Of a DNA stretch of 64,000 nucleotides, positions 47,860 through 59,824 are shown in pieces; position 1 is the stretch's first letter; each line of letters starts with the position of its first letter. The DNA is from Xylogone sp. PMI_703 (taxonomy: Eukaryota > Ascomycota > Leotiomycetes). The DNA is taken from positions 248,001-312,000 of the forward strand of contig JAJTUQ010000003.1 of NCBI GenBank assembly GCA_021399445.1, written 5' to 3'. Below the pieces are notes generated by a model. The model did not search any database. It worked only from the letters and a program-made list of their open reading frames with translations, and was not told where the DNA came from. The translations under genes were made by a program, and so were the position numbers.

Positions 47860-49906
47860 TCGCCCATGACTGTAAGGAGCCGGTGGGACATAGAAAGCGG
47901 GTCAGTTCATGGTTATGGCGTATTTGGGGGCACAGGGTTGAGACATCGTGTACAATTGAATCTGAGCTTGAGCGGGAAAATTTGTTTCATCATATTTCAT
48001 ACTCAGTCGACAAAGGCGCAGCATATTTTTGGGTGGTGATGGTAATATTTTTTCCTTTCTAGGCTTCCTAAGATGATACACATAGAGTTCGATACACATG
48101 TATGCTAAGATTTAATGTCTTCACGAGACCATCATACGTTCCAACAGAAAGAGTGCTCGTTTCATGTCAGTGTCTATATGCCGGGAATACAAACCACGAA
48201 TTATTGCTGGATTGTACATGGTATAGAACTCATGAGCCACACGATAGTGGAAAAGACCGCGAATTCACCTTAGAGGGGCATTGCAAACCTTGAACTACTC
48301 ACTATCTCCCGTACTGGGTTTCGATTGGGTCGCACCACATTACCTTACTTGTACTACGCGTACCTCCGAATGTGAGTGAAGTGGGCGCCAGCCCAGCCTC
48401 GGTCCATACTACATATGGAAAATTATCTCGCACCCCAGGGGCAAACGCACTAGTGCAATCACCGTTAGTCAGGTAAGCTTATTCTAGCTTATACGAGCTT
48501 CGTCTGAAGGAGACTTAGTTGGATGAACGCATGGTATTGAATACTTTCATACAGGCCCTATTAAACCCCCGCCCCACATGTGCGCACTATTACTTGAAGA
48601 GGAACTTATCCATACAATTCCATGGCGGAGCACAGACATCAAATGGGGGTTTAATTGGGCTTGTAGTAAAGTATCTTTTTCTCGAACTTGTAGATCGGCT
48701 CTTACCAATCGGCTGCCATTTTCAGCTCAAAATACTCACGGGCTGAGTAACTATCCCACATCACTACACAATGCAAGAATAGTTGCCTCAACACACTCGA
48801 CGCCTAACCAATGAGCGCCCCCTTGGTCCGCTATCAAGCAAGACCACATAGGATAGTTCTCAAGCTGATGTTGGGATCTTTCTCCGATGATCTCGCCCCC
48901 AAATAAATACACGGTACAGTATAAGCGTTAGCCCAAAACATTGACCAGTGGTGATTGTACAATCTTCATATGACTTATTAGCTGATGAGGACTTGAACAC
49001 TTGGTTCCTCAGACCGTGAGCGAAAGCTTACATATTAGGTAATACTCAATCCTGGACTGCACAGAGTTGCTTCATTTATGCATCCGACCAATCATCCCTG
49101 CTCTTTCGCTCGCTCTTAGCTACCGAGACTGCACTTATGCACTGCAGGGTTCGATGTGGAGGTACCAGGTACCCGTATCGTAATTAATTAATGCTAAGCT
49201 TCATGCTCACCGCTTTCCCATCCAGGTACTGTACCCATGCCCAAAGGCGGTGAAAGCTACCGTAAGCTAGATGCATTCCTCTCAACAATTACCACAAAGA
49301 GATGCAAGGTTAAACTGATTTGGTGTGCTAATAACTTTGGATGAAGGAGCCATTCCATCCGATCATCAAGTCAACCTCCTTCAGCTTGTTGAGATTTGCT
49401 AATATTCATGATTCCCCCTTGCTTTGTTTCCAGGAATAAGGTAAATTATTTAAACGAGCAAAATTTATTTAAAATATAATACAATTATTGAAGGCAAAAA
49501 TTTTGTTCTTGTAATTTTATTTAGAACAACTCACTTAAAGCAAACAAGAAGGTTAACTGTGAAGACAATGTATTATATATACGGTCTATAGATAGGGTAT
49601 TGAATATGAAAGTCTTGAGATGCCCTTCTAGCAAATTACCAGTGCCTCAATGTAAGCTCCAGAGCAAGAAAAAGCCCATCCTCCCACCAATTGACATGCT
49701 TATTGCGTACATAAGGTAATTCATGACATTAACTAATACAAAGCCAGAGGGGGTTTGTCCGCTGAAAAACACCGAAAGCCCAAAAAAAGACAAAAAAAAG
49801 TCTACCAAAACACTCCCGTCTAAACACCTTTCATGCAAATGCTGATACTCATAAAGGAATCTCTCGTGTGCGCTTAATCAATCGCGTGGGCGTATTGAGA
49901 TGTAAA
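47860..49906. other. Intergenic stretch, no supportable gene
   Basis: 2.0 kb. Short frames at 48.1-48.8 kb are without motifs. AT-rich from 49.4 kb on. Confidence 0.5.
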
Positions 49907-50714
49907 TTAGTTGGAGATGCCCCTCATGATGTAGGCAGCAGTAGCGCGCTTGCCACTATAGTAAATAGTTAGAATCGACTCGAGATTTTATCTTTTGCGG
50001 AAGTAAAACTTACGTCAATGGGATGTTGCACTTCTGCAGGCATTCCTCAACACCATTGGCAACATTGGCTGGGATGAGAGTTCGGAAGCTGTCCAATTCA
50101 GCACCGTTGATGGACAGGTCACCACCCAGGGCAGCCTTGATAAGATCATCCTCAAGACCGAAGAAGGTCTGTGCGACTTGTTGGACACCGGGGTCCTCAG
50201 ATGGGAAGGCAGCGACGAAGACAGCTGGCTCACAGTCGGGGTTGAACTCGGTGTGCATGGCACCTTGAGGGAAGACAGTCATCTGGAACTTGTTAAGCTC
50301 GTGAGATCTGTGTGCGGCACCGTTCTCGGGAGTAACGCTGCCAATCAAGCGACCCTGGACGACAATGTTCATCTCAGCTGCACGTGGATGAGTGTGGGGA
50401 GTGTTGAAACCACAGGGACCGATGAAGCCCAAGGTCATGGAGCCGCTGGTGCCAATCAAGGCTGGGAAGGTGTCACGGTCAGCCTTGACCGTCTTTCCAC
50501 CGGCGCCAGTGACGATGCCAGGGTGGGTAATGTTGAAGTCGAAGACGAATTCCTCGGGTGCGAGAAGGTTGAGTCGGTCAACCGCAGTACCAGCAAGCTC
50601 GAGTTGCTCTTGGATGCTCAAGGTGCTTGGGGCGGCGGTATCACGTTGAACTGGACCGGCGAAAACACCGGCGGCCAAAGCCAAAGCAGCAGAAGAGACA
50701 GCAGTGAAATGCAT
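49907..50714 (-). CDS. Secreted cupin, spherulin-1A/germin-like
   Basis: Two exons (50714-50014 and 49955-49907; 58-nt intron) give 249 aa. The start MHFTAVSSAALALAAGVFAG is a signal peptide; the frame stays open a further 27 codons upstream but only with Gln/Asn/His-rich leader-like sequence. The beta-barrel carries GFNTPHTHPRAAEMNIVVQGRL, with the His/His/Glu metal-ligand set of cupin motif 1, and GAMHTEFNPDCEPAVFVAAF as motif 2. The final exon adds TGKRATAAYIMRGISN. Germin-like fungal cupins are abundant stress and development proteins; enzymatic activity is not assignable. The coding region is GC-richer and more codon-biased than its neighbours, suggesting strong expression. Confidence 0.9.
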
Positions 50715-53371
50715 TGTGAGAAGTGTGAAGAAAGTGATTGTTTGGTGGTGGTGGTTGTTGGTTGGTTGTTGGTAGTGAAGGATGTTTTGAAACAAAGACT
50801 AGAGATGCGAGGGGATGGAAGCTTATTATAAGTAGCTGTTGAGGCTGAAAGGATTAATTATTAAGTTGTTGGTTGTAGTGGAGTATCTGGGGTTGTTTGG
50901 ATGGATGGTGAAGTGGTGTTCATTCGGCAGAATACGCCGCGGTCTATATAGAAAGATCCGCCAGGGCTTGGCCAAGATGGGAACTATTTACGGTCGTGAA
51001 TAAACTTTTCCTGATTCCAAACGTTGTACCGCAGCCTCAAGGAGCTTACCTCAGAGCTTAGAGTCCTTCAACTCCACCGAGGGGATGATGCTTGTCTGCG
51101 AGACTCACAGCCCTGGGGGCCTGATGTTGCGCTTCGAAGGACCCTTGGGCACCAGCCTCCATCGTTCGCTGTGGCCAGGGTCGTCCATATTTAGTGTGTG
51201 GTAAAACGTTGGTATTTCAATCAATCCAGCCAGTCAGAGAGGGCAGAGGAGCGTAAATCGCCGCTAACGCCAATTATGGCAGCTTAGCAAGCGACGCTAG
51301 AGACCAGTTGAGGATAGTGGCGGCCGGCGGACAGCGTATGCCCGTGGCACGGACTTCGTCAAATTTCCACAGCCGCAACGCCATCCTGACGCCTGAGGCC
51401 ACAAAAGCAGCCACGGTGCGGCCGCTGTTGGGTGCATCGAGCCACATTGCGATGTTGACTAAACCACGCTCGCTCTTAACTAAACGCAGGTCTAATAATA
51501 CCAGCCAATCATGGGCGGCGCAGAGACGAGCAACGTGGTAGACCGCGCCAACTGGCGCCTTTCACGAGCAACAGCTACTGTGGTAATTTCCCTTGCTGAC
51601 ATCTAGCGACGCTATCATGGGCATCGTGAGCTTGGCTCTGCCGTTGCCTCGAACTTATTTTCCCTCTTCAGAGATAGTCACGGCAGGGTGCATCCCCATC
51701 GTGGCCAAAAGTGGAAAACAGTCGGGCAAAGGGATGAAGAGTTAGACAACAGAGAGTGTGGTACAACTCGTACAGTACAGTACAGCAGTATGGTACAATA
51801 ATAATCCAGATGAACATGTGGAAGCCAGGGAGGTTGATCGCCTGTGCGCGCACATACGGTACTCTGATCTGCACATGGGGCAGGTGGCCCTACGGATATG
51901 GAGATTGCAGTGTGTTAACACCGTACCGCAAGACCCCGAGTTCATCTCTGGCCACGAGAACGAACAAATGAGCAATTACTCTTTGATACTGTACTGTGCT
52001 GTACAGTGCCGTTGTGTATTACTCGGTAGCATAAAAGAGTACGAAGGTACATTCAGCTTTCTGTTGCATAACGCGGGCGTGTGGCGCATGTAGCCCTGTG
52101 GCAGCCAGCGGGCTCCCCGCGTGGCATCCGTTTATTGGCACCTTGATTGCATTGCTCTCTCTCTTCGTCAAGCTGCTCACTCCATACAAATACAGTAATA
52201 ATGCGGTTCAGTACAATGCAGTAATACCATGCAGTGCTATTCCCGACACCATACAGCCGCGGTGTTGCCTTGGGCAGAGAGAGATCAGAAATATGAGCAA
52301 ATAGAAAAACCGTGGCCAACGGATCGCTGCAGCCAGATTCAATTTGTCCGCACTTGCATCTGATATCCCGCTGACTGTGTTGTTCACGGCCCATTCGTCT
52401 TGGCAACTCTCCTATTCCAGACACTTACAGTAAAAGCCAATGAACAAAGCTGCTAAAAGTACTCCATAAGCACTTTAGAGAATGGAGAGAAAAAATTTTT
52501 TGTCTTTGGAGACTAATTTAAGTCTCTCGTCAGCGTCTGTGCGGAAAGGCAAGACCGTACCATCGTCGAGGTTCGGCCGAAGACCAGCTTTTCCCGAATT
52601 CGGCCTCGCGCTGACGTTCGGGGCCGCAATTTCCACTCTCGTGAATGTGTCGCGCAGCTGACAAAGCCACTGGGTCTTCTCTAGGACGAAAACGGTATTT
52701 ATTATCGCGCTGTATTGCGCTGTCCGCTCAGCGCCGATGGGCCCATAATTATTAACCTTGATCTTGGTATGGGTTATTCTGGGCATGGCAAGGCTGGCAC
52801 CCGCAAAGACCCTCGATGCCGGATTTGGCAGGCAAAATCCCAGGCTTTTGCGATAACTGCCCAAAAGAGCCGTTTCTTACTGTATCCAGAACCCAGAATG
52901 ATTGGGTTTGTTCACGGGAGCGCACAATCGCACCGAAAATGGTATTGATCATGGCTCTCCAACGACACCCGTGATTTCGTAGAATAGACCCCAGATCACC
53001 CTTTTTTCAGTACTGTAGATGACCATCCACTTATCGATTTTTAGCGGCATTTTGTCTTTTAATTGGTTCTAACGATGCATCGCGTGTACACTGTACGTGC
53101 AGGGTTATATGGCTGATTCATCTACCAAAATAGAGTGTACGATTCTACCGTAGTAATAGTAATGGCAAGGTAGGAATCTCTAGACCTACAAAGAGCCTTT
53201 GGATACATGTACGGAATACTTCGTATTAGCTAATAAATCACCGTCGTCCAACATAATTCCCGGTGCACCGGCTCACTCCTTTACTAAATCTTCAGTTTTA
53301 CTAATACTACCGCTTTATATAAATTATTTTTCAATTTTGATGCTTTACTATACAAAGATATGACTCAGTAA
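50715..53371. other. Large intergenic region, GTAC-rich in part
   Basis: 2.7 kb. It includes the cupin promoter (50.7-51.0 kb, TGGTTGT-like repeats in the leader). At 51.76-52.05 and 52.18-52.26 kb GTAC/CAGTAC units recur many times (TCGTACAGTACAGTACAG, ACTGTACTGTGCTGTACAG), giving many small palindromes. No gene is supported; overlapping frames on both strands reflect composition. Confidence 0.5.
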
Positions 53372-55231
53372 TCAGTATAACTTAGCGGCGGGAATGATCC
53401 CATTTGCCAACCCTTTATCAATCATTTCAGAAACATCCCGGAGAAGTTTACCGATCTCATATATGTCATTTTTATTACTATCCAGAAATACCTTGGATAT
53501 GACGGCACCCATAACATTAGCCAAGAACTGTCCCCCGTTGAATCTGGACTTTAAAATATGCAGAAGGTTCATAAGTACATGTGTTTCCTGAATTTCTGCG
53601 GCTGGGTCCTCAAGATTTGTGGGATTGCGTAAGAATACCATTTTAACAGCGATTGGAAATGTTATCCATGCCCCACTGCTTTATATGAGTCCCGTGATTA
53701 TTTGAATCATGACAGTATTTTATTACTTACATTCCTAGTGGTAGATGATTGGAGTCAGAATTATATGCTAACTTCTCTATACTCTTTGCGACTTGCGAAG
53801 TTGCGTCTTTGACATTCCGTAGAGCCCATTCGGAAAATTTGTCATCTATAATGCAAGATGGTGAAAAACTAAGTGAGGTATACGGGAGAAATAGCATGGC
53901 CACTACTGAGCTGTATCGTGCCCTGATTAGACTCCTCACTAATTTGGCATGTTAATAAGTGAACTTACCTGTAATATATCTTTGTCATCTGGCACGGCAT
54001 GTTATAGGAGTTGATCATATCATCTGATGTCTGTTCCAGTGATGCCTCAAATCGTTTGTTACACTTTTCAAGTTCGAAGTGAAATGAAATAACATCTTGC
54101 AGCTCTAAATGTCTGGTGCTGCCCTCAGAATCAGGGGAGTTGACCGTATATATTCGTTGTTCATGGAACTTTGAAATTCTTGCCATGAGCTGGCTAAGCT
54201 CACATTGAGCAATAAAGTTGATAATATGCTGGCACTTGCAGGATTTATCCACAAACTGAGGATACAAAGCTTCAATTCCGAAGTCATCCTCTGATGGCAG
54301 AGAGCAATTGGGTACATCCTTATGAAGGCGATGAAATCTACGCAGCCCTAAGGCAATCAGTCTGTCGCGGATTAAGCATGACCACCAGATTAATTTTCGC
54401 CGGCCGGGGGAAGCCAATGGGTTATCATCCTGCTGCTTATGCAGACACACAACAATGGCATGTTTGAAAGCCTGATCTACCCAGTAGCTATTCATTTGTC
54501 CTTCTGAGCCGTACGGACTCCAATATGAAAGCAATATAGCGGCGCGTGCGAGAATAATTGGCGATTCATCCTGAGATGCATGATACGTTGCCTATAAATG
54601 AGTCAGAAAATTAGTTGATTGAATGGCTCGAATTATACCTTTGCAATTTTAAAGAGTGATCCATGGCATTGATAGGTTGAAGAATAACTTGTTGTCCGAA
54701 TTTGCTGGTCGTTCAGATGCTGGTGAATCTATTGTCAAATAAAAAATCACACATCTAATAAATCAGTTTCCCACTTACCAATGATGTAGCGAACATTATA
54801 GCCTGGAATTCTAATAAGCTGACAGCTTTGAGGAATGATGCGTCATCTTCGTTGGAAAAATAGTACTTATAGAATTCGACTTCATCGAAGATTGGACACA
54901 CCGAATGTATGTATTTAAAATATAGAATGACAAGACAATCACGGAGTGGTTTTGGAGGGATCTGATCAGCTAGGGAAGGACTTGTAAGCTGGCTTTCGAT
55001 CTCTCTCCAATAATCCCAGTACCAGTTAGCGAGATACTTCCATGATCCTAGGGGATCATCACGGGGTTCATATGCAGAGTTATTAGGCGTCCACTCCAGG
55101 AGCTCCTTCTCAAAATCTTCACTAGTAGATCTAGATATATCAGGCACACTGCTATCACTCTTCTTAACCCAGTCTCTGGAGTCACTAATCGTCTTATCCC
55201 CCATGATTGGTGGTCGAGCCCTCCCTTTCAT
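53372..55231 (-). CDS. Fungal_trans-domain regulator-like protein without visible zinc cluster
   Basis: Five exons (55231-54779, 54728-54639, 54591-53969, 53922-53731, 53675-53372) give 553 aa. The middle homology region of fungal Zn2Cys6 factors is clear: CLVILYFKYIHSVCPIFDEVEFYKYY, LEFQAIMFATSL, AAILLSYWSPYGSEGQMNSYWVDQAFKHAIV, RRKLIWWSCLIRDRLIALGLRR, then YYRARYSSVVAMLFLPYTS after the 46-nt fourth-exon join. It resembles cutinase-factor-type regulators. No C-x2-C-x6-C DNA-binding cluster is found in exon 1 or in about 500 bp upstream, so it either lacks a DNA-binding domain, uses a distant exon, or is N-terminally truncated. It may regulate the catabolic genes to its right. Confidence 0.8.
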
Positions 55232-56572
55232 TGGGATTCTAAACAGGAGGCATGGCAGTTCAATGCTGAATGAGCCATCCGAGGAGGGGGGTTCTCCGTG
55301 AAGGAATGTGTAATGCCGGGGTATATTATAGGTACTCTTACAAATGAACTAATCACGGGCTAGAAGGGAGTATTCAGGAATTGTACTTAAAAGACAAAAC
55401 ATCCATTTGCTCAATTGAGTCGCCTATCGAAAATACCACGCTAGTATCTAATTATGGTCTCTAGATAAACACCCACGCATGGGTCGAGACCTCAGTAAAC
55501 ATTTCTAGACTAATCGAAGCTCGTATATCCTCGCCAAGACGGCGATGGTCTTTACAGGTACTGTGTGGTACAGACTATAAGTAAGGCAAAAAGCGATGCT
55601 GGAGTGCAAGGGTTCTGAACTCTAGTGCCTATTTATCATTAAATTACACAAAGCTACTATTGGCAATATCGGAACCCTGGTGAAATGGGATATTGGGAAT
55701 CGGGGCACTCAGGTAATTGTTGGTTAGTAACAGTGGCGCCCACAAAGTTTCGAAGGAGGGATCGAGGAAGCTAGTGCAAATTACAAAGCAAGAAATGATT
55801 GGTTTCAAGAACTGACTATTTTCACATTTTACCTTCCGTTATCTCAGCATAGCTATGAATGGAACCTGTGTTGCTAAATTATGAGGCGTGTTATTAATTT
55901 GTGTTGTGTGGTATTCATCTGGATTTTGTACTAAAGGGTAGAGCGCGGAGAAACGGCAGAGTCGGATCATGTTCGACAACGCTTTTAAATGATCGTCTTT
56001 TACAATACGCTCACTATGTTTGTAGTGGGTCAATAATAGTGAATGTAATTTCTAATATCGGACATTTTCATCTCTCTCACGTAAATGTTCTTCAAATTTG
56101 GAAGATTTCCGCCTCCTCTTGGGGAATGTGGGTTTACTACTCTCCCACCTACTCACAGTACGTAACGTATACGTACGGGTGAATCGGTGGTTTGGTAGTT
56201 GCATGGTGAATATATTGAGTGGGTGCGGGTGGAGGAGTAGTATACTCCCCCTTCCCGATTGGGACTAGTGCTAAGTACACGTGACTGGATCCCAACAGGG
56301 AACATCTTCGTTAACCTCGGCCTTTGATATTTGGCCCACACATCTTCCGCTCAATCCGCCGAAACCAGATTGGATTCTAAATAGATAGAAAGAGTGAATT
56401 ATTCTCATTGGCTTTCTCCAGCAGGCTGGTACCACACATTCGTTTCTTACGAGTATATAAAGGGCCTCGAAGAGAACGCACAGCCAGAGCTCATCGACCA
56501 TCTGAGGAAACTGTCCCCAACTACCTAGTCTTTAATCACCCTTTATTTTAAATTTAATTATCTAATATATCT
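55232..56572. promoter_or_regulatory. Divergent promoter region between the regulator-like gene and the MMSDH gene
   Basis: 1.34 kb without a supportable gene, lying between genes transcribed away from each other. It contains a CACGTG E-box at 56278-56283 within CACGTGACTG, a 10-mer found again at 60369-60378 upstream of the SDR gene. A TATATAA-like element is at about 56453-56460, near the expected distance for the MMSDH transcript. Confidence 0.5.
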
Positions 56573-58328
56573 ATGAGTGGAAACGGTACTGGGGCTAAGG
56601 TGGACAGCGCGTCTATCTTTGCTGGCTCATCAAAGGACAACTATCCGACCTCGCACGATGCAAAGCCGCCAACCACTTCTCCAATTTTCATCGATAATCA
56701 GTTTCTGGAGTCTAAAGCTTCTACCTGGTTTGATGTTCATGACCCTGCAACAAACAATTTGGTAACACGTGTACCTCAATGTACGAATGCAGAACTCAAA
56801 GCCGCAGTAGCAAGTGCAGAGAAAGCCTTTCCAGGATGGAAGTCAACTAGTCTGCTACGCCGCCAACAGGCTATGTTCAAATATACAGCCCTAATTCGTG
56901 AACATTGGGACCGTCTTGCAGCAAGCATAACTCTTGAGCAGGGAAAACCCTTTGCGGATGCTAAAGGAGATGTGTTAAGGGGATTTGCAAGTCGCCGAGA
57001 CTACTTGTGGAATCACCACACAGATGACCGGTGAAGTTCTGGAGGTGAGCGACAATATGGAAACAAGATTCTACCGTGAAGCTCTCGGCGTGGTAGCCGC
57101 CGTTTGCCCATTCAGTAAGTAGTCCCGTTAATACTACAGGTAGTGGGAACTGTTAGGTTCTTATGAAGTCGAGTTAACATTTGTAGATTTTCCGGCTATG
57201 ATTCCATTGTGGTGTATTCCGATTGCAGTTATAACAGGAAACTGCATCATCGTCAAGCCATCAGAACGCGATCCCACAGCTGTACTAATTCTTGCAGAAT
57301 TAGCTGTGAAAGCAGGTTTTCCTCCTGGAGTCATTAGTGTTATCCATGGCGGGCCTCTTACAGTTGATTTCATAATTGATGAACCTGCTATTAAGGCAGT
57401 CAGTTTTGTTGGGAGCAATCGAGCTGGAGAGTACATCTATAACCGTTGCTCTGAACGAGGCAAACGGGTGCAGGCCAATTTAGGAGCTAAAAATCACGCC
57501 ACTGTCCTTCCAGACTGCAATAAGGATCACTTTGTTAGTGCAATTACTGGAGCCGCATTTGAGGCTGCTGGTGAAAGATGTATGGCACTTAGTACTTTGA
57601 TCTTGGTTGGTGAAACACAGGAATGGCTTGGAGATCTTGTTAATCAAGCCGAAACTCTCAACCTGAATGCTGGTTTTGAAGCTGGCGCTGATTTAGGTCC
57701 TGTGATCACACCTCAAAGTAAAGCTAGAATTGAGTCAATCATTGCAAGTGCCGAAGCGGAAGGTGCAACTATCCTTCTAGATGGGAGAGGAGTGAAGCCG
57801 GCAAAGTATCCAAATGGTAACTGGGCCAGTCAAAATCCATATTACATTATTTAACACTAGTGTCTTTATAAATTAATAAACTAACAAACTTGTAATGTTT
57901 AATAGGTCGGACCAACAATTATTACGAATGTAACACCAAAAATGCGTTGCTATAAGGAAGAGATATTTGGTCCTGTCCTCGTTTGTCTTAATGCATTGAG
58001 CCTCGATGAAGCAATTTCAATTATAAACAGAAATGAGTATGGTAACGGCGCATGTATTTTCACAAGATCTGGGTCTAGTGCACTCCGATTTCAACGAAAA
58101 ATTGAGCCAGGCCAGGTGGGTATAAATGTTCCTATTCCAGTACCCTTGCCTATGTTCAGTTTCACTGGAAATAAAAAGTCGATGGCAGGAGGCGGAGCAA
58201 ATTATTTTTACGGAAAGTCAGGTTTACAATTCTATACGCAACAAAAAACCGTTACTAGTTTATGGAGAGGAGAAGACGTTCTTTCTACCGAAGAACATTC
58301 CCGTGCTGCCAATATGTCATCGCTATGA
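56573..58328 (+). pseudogene. Methylmalonate-semialdehyde dehydrogenase gene with a one-base insertion
   Basis: CoA-acylating aldehyde dehydrogenase of valine and pyrimidine breakdown. Segments 56573-57114, 57187-57824 and 57906-58328 carry the family motifs MTGEVLEVSDNMETR, CPFNFPAMIPLW, GERCMALST (nucleophile Cys), KEEIFGPVL and [15 protein letters not shown]. After GDVLRG the frame is broken. Dropping one T of the TTT at 56984-56986 would continue with LQVAETTCGITTQ, exactly what the family expects, and the total then becomes 534 codons. The intron after NGNW begins GCCAGT, a GC donor. Either this is a recent pseudogene or the assembly has an error at a T run. As it stands translation stops at 57034 after 153 codons. 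There is no obvious mitochondrial presequence. Confidence 0.85.
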
Positions 58329-58857
58329 TGTTTTAGATACGTATATCAATATCATGTTATAATTTTCAAGAAAAAAAAACAATAGATGAATAGATGCCAA
58401 ATACACATATATATGGCTATCCTTGGTAATATCAGCAAAATCCTCGCGGTAGATTGTAAGATAGCAACCTTGCTTTTAAAAAAAGCTTTAAAATTTCAAG
58501 GTCATTTAAGACTAGATATATCCATATGTACAATATTGTAGGGCATGACTATTTTAAAAAGATGTATATATGCTTTTTGAATAAGCCATGTAGGTATGAC
58601 CATCATGGCGTCATGACTTTGGCTTCGGTATCATAATGGAAAATGACATCTATAGGCAGATTGATGTTGGCCGTTCGCTTTAATTTAATGGACATTCCTC
58701 TCCCAAGACAAACCTTGGTCAACACAGAAGAGGTTGGTTTAATTTTACCCAGGTTTTGAACATGTTGTAGTACTCAAGTCATTTGTCATTTGGTTTATTG
58801 TTCTTGAAATTTCATTTATCCAGAAATTACCATTATAGAGACCTCCATATTATCCGA
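58329..58857. other. Convergent intergenic region
   Basis: 529 bp between two converging genes, AT-rich, with poly-A runs near 58370 consistent with 3' ends. No gene seen. Confidence 0.5.
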
Positions 58858-59824
58858 TCAGATATGATCGCTGATGCTAGAAGTATTATGACTATCAAAT
58901 GAAGTATCATCCATTCCCTTAATACCTAGAAGACCTGTGACTACCGTTGTTCCACCATCGATTGGAAGAACAACTCCAGTAACCCACCTTGCCAAATCAC
59001 TAGCTAGAAATCTCACAGCAGCACCAACATCCCACCCATTACCCTCGGCTTTTAAAAGAGTTCGTTCTTTTCTAGCATGGCGTTCTGCTTGGCTTATGCT
59101 TTGTTCCCCTTGATACATCATCGGCGTGAAAACCATTCCTATACGAAACTGGTAATCAGTCATAATCAACACAGCATCGAGAATAACTTCAAAACTGCTT
59201 ACCGGGGCATATGCAATTCACACGAACTCGATCCGACGCATGGTTTGCTGCCATTGCTCGGGTCATATTGATAATAGCCCCTTTACTGGTCGGGTACATA
59301 ATATTTGGAGTTCCCCCGAACAAGCCTGCAATACTGCTCATGTTTATGATGCATCCAGACCACTGACCCTCATTCTTCGCCATTGCTGGAATAGTGTATT
59401 TAGCCATTTGTACCATGCTAGCGACATTAATTTCAAGACCCTTCATGAAGGCTGCCATATCTACTTCAACAGCTGTCCCTTTCGCGCCGGTAACGCCAAC
59501 ATTATTAACCAAAATATCGATGCGACCGTATTTGTTGATGGTCAAATCAATGATGCGCTTGCAATCGTCTGCTTTGGTTATATCTGCCGTGACAGCTATT
59601 CCGGTACCAATTCCGTCCTTTTCGATCAAAGTAACAGTCTCTTGAGCGAGTTCGCCATTCAAATCAACACAGACAACTGAGCAACCGTCCTCAGCTAGAA
59701 GAATGGCAGACGCTCTTCCAATGCCAATGCCACCCTCCAATGCACCGGCTCCAGTTACAATAGCCACTCGCTCCTTGAGAGAACGGTTCGGCCGAGCAGG
59801 TATTGGTACATCAATAATTGCCAT
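58858..59824 (-). CDS. Short-chain dehydrogenase/reductase (SDR)
   Basis: Two exons (59824-59203 and 59138-58858; 64-nt intron) give 300 aa. Classical SDR features are AIVTGAGALEGGIGIGRASA (extended Gly-rich cofactor loop), VDLNG with an acidic residue after beta-2, which favours NAD over NADP, NNVG, and NMSSIAG with the catalytic Ser. YPTSK supplies the catalytic Tyr and Lys. The exon join restores CPGMVFTPMM, and the C-terminus has RWVTGVVLPIDGG. Substrate is unknown. Its upstream region carries the CACGTG palindrome at 60358-60374. Confidence 0.92.

Noticed and set aside
53923..53968. A 34-nt intron in the regulator-like gene using a GAG acceptor
   Set aside because: The 46-nt alternative with a CAG acceptor keeps the frame and gives the expected YYRARY junction.
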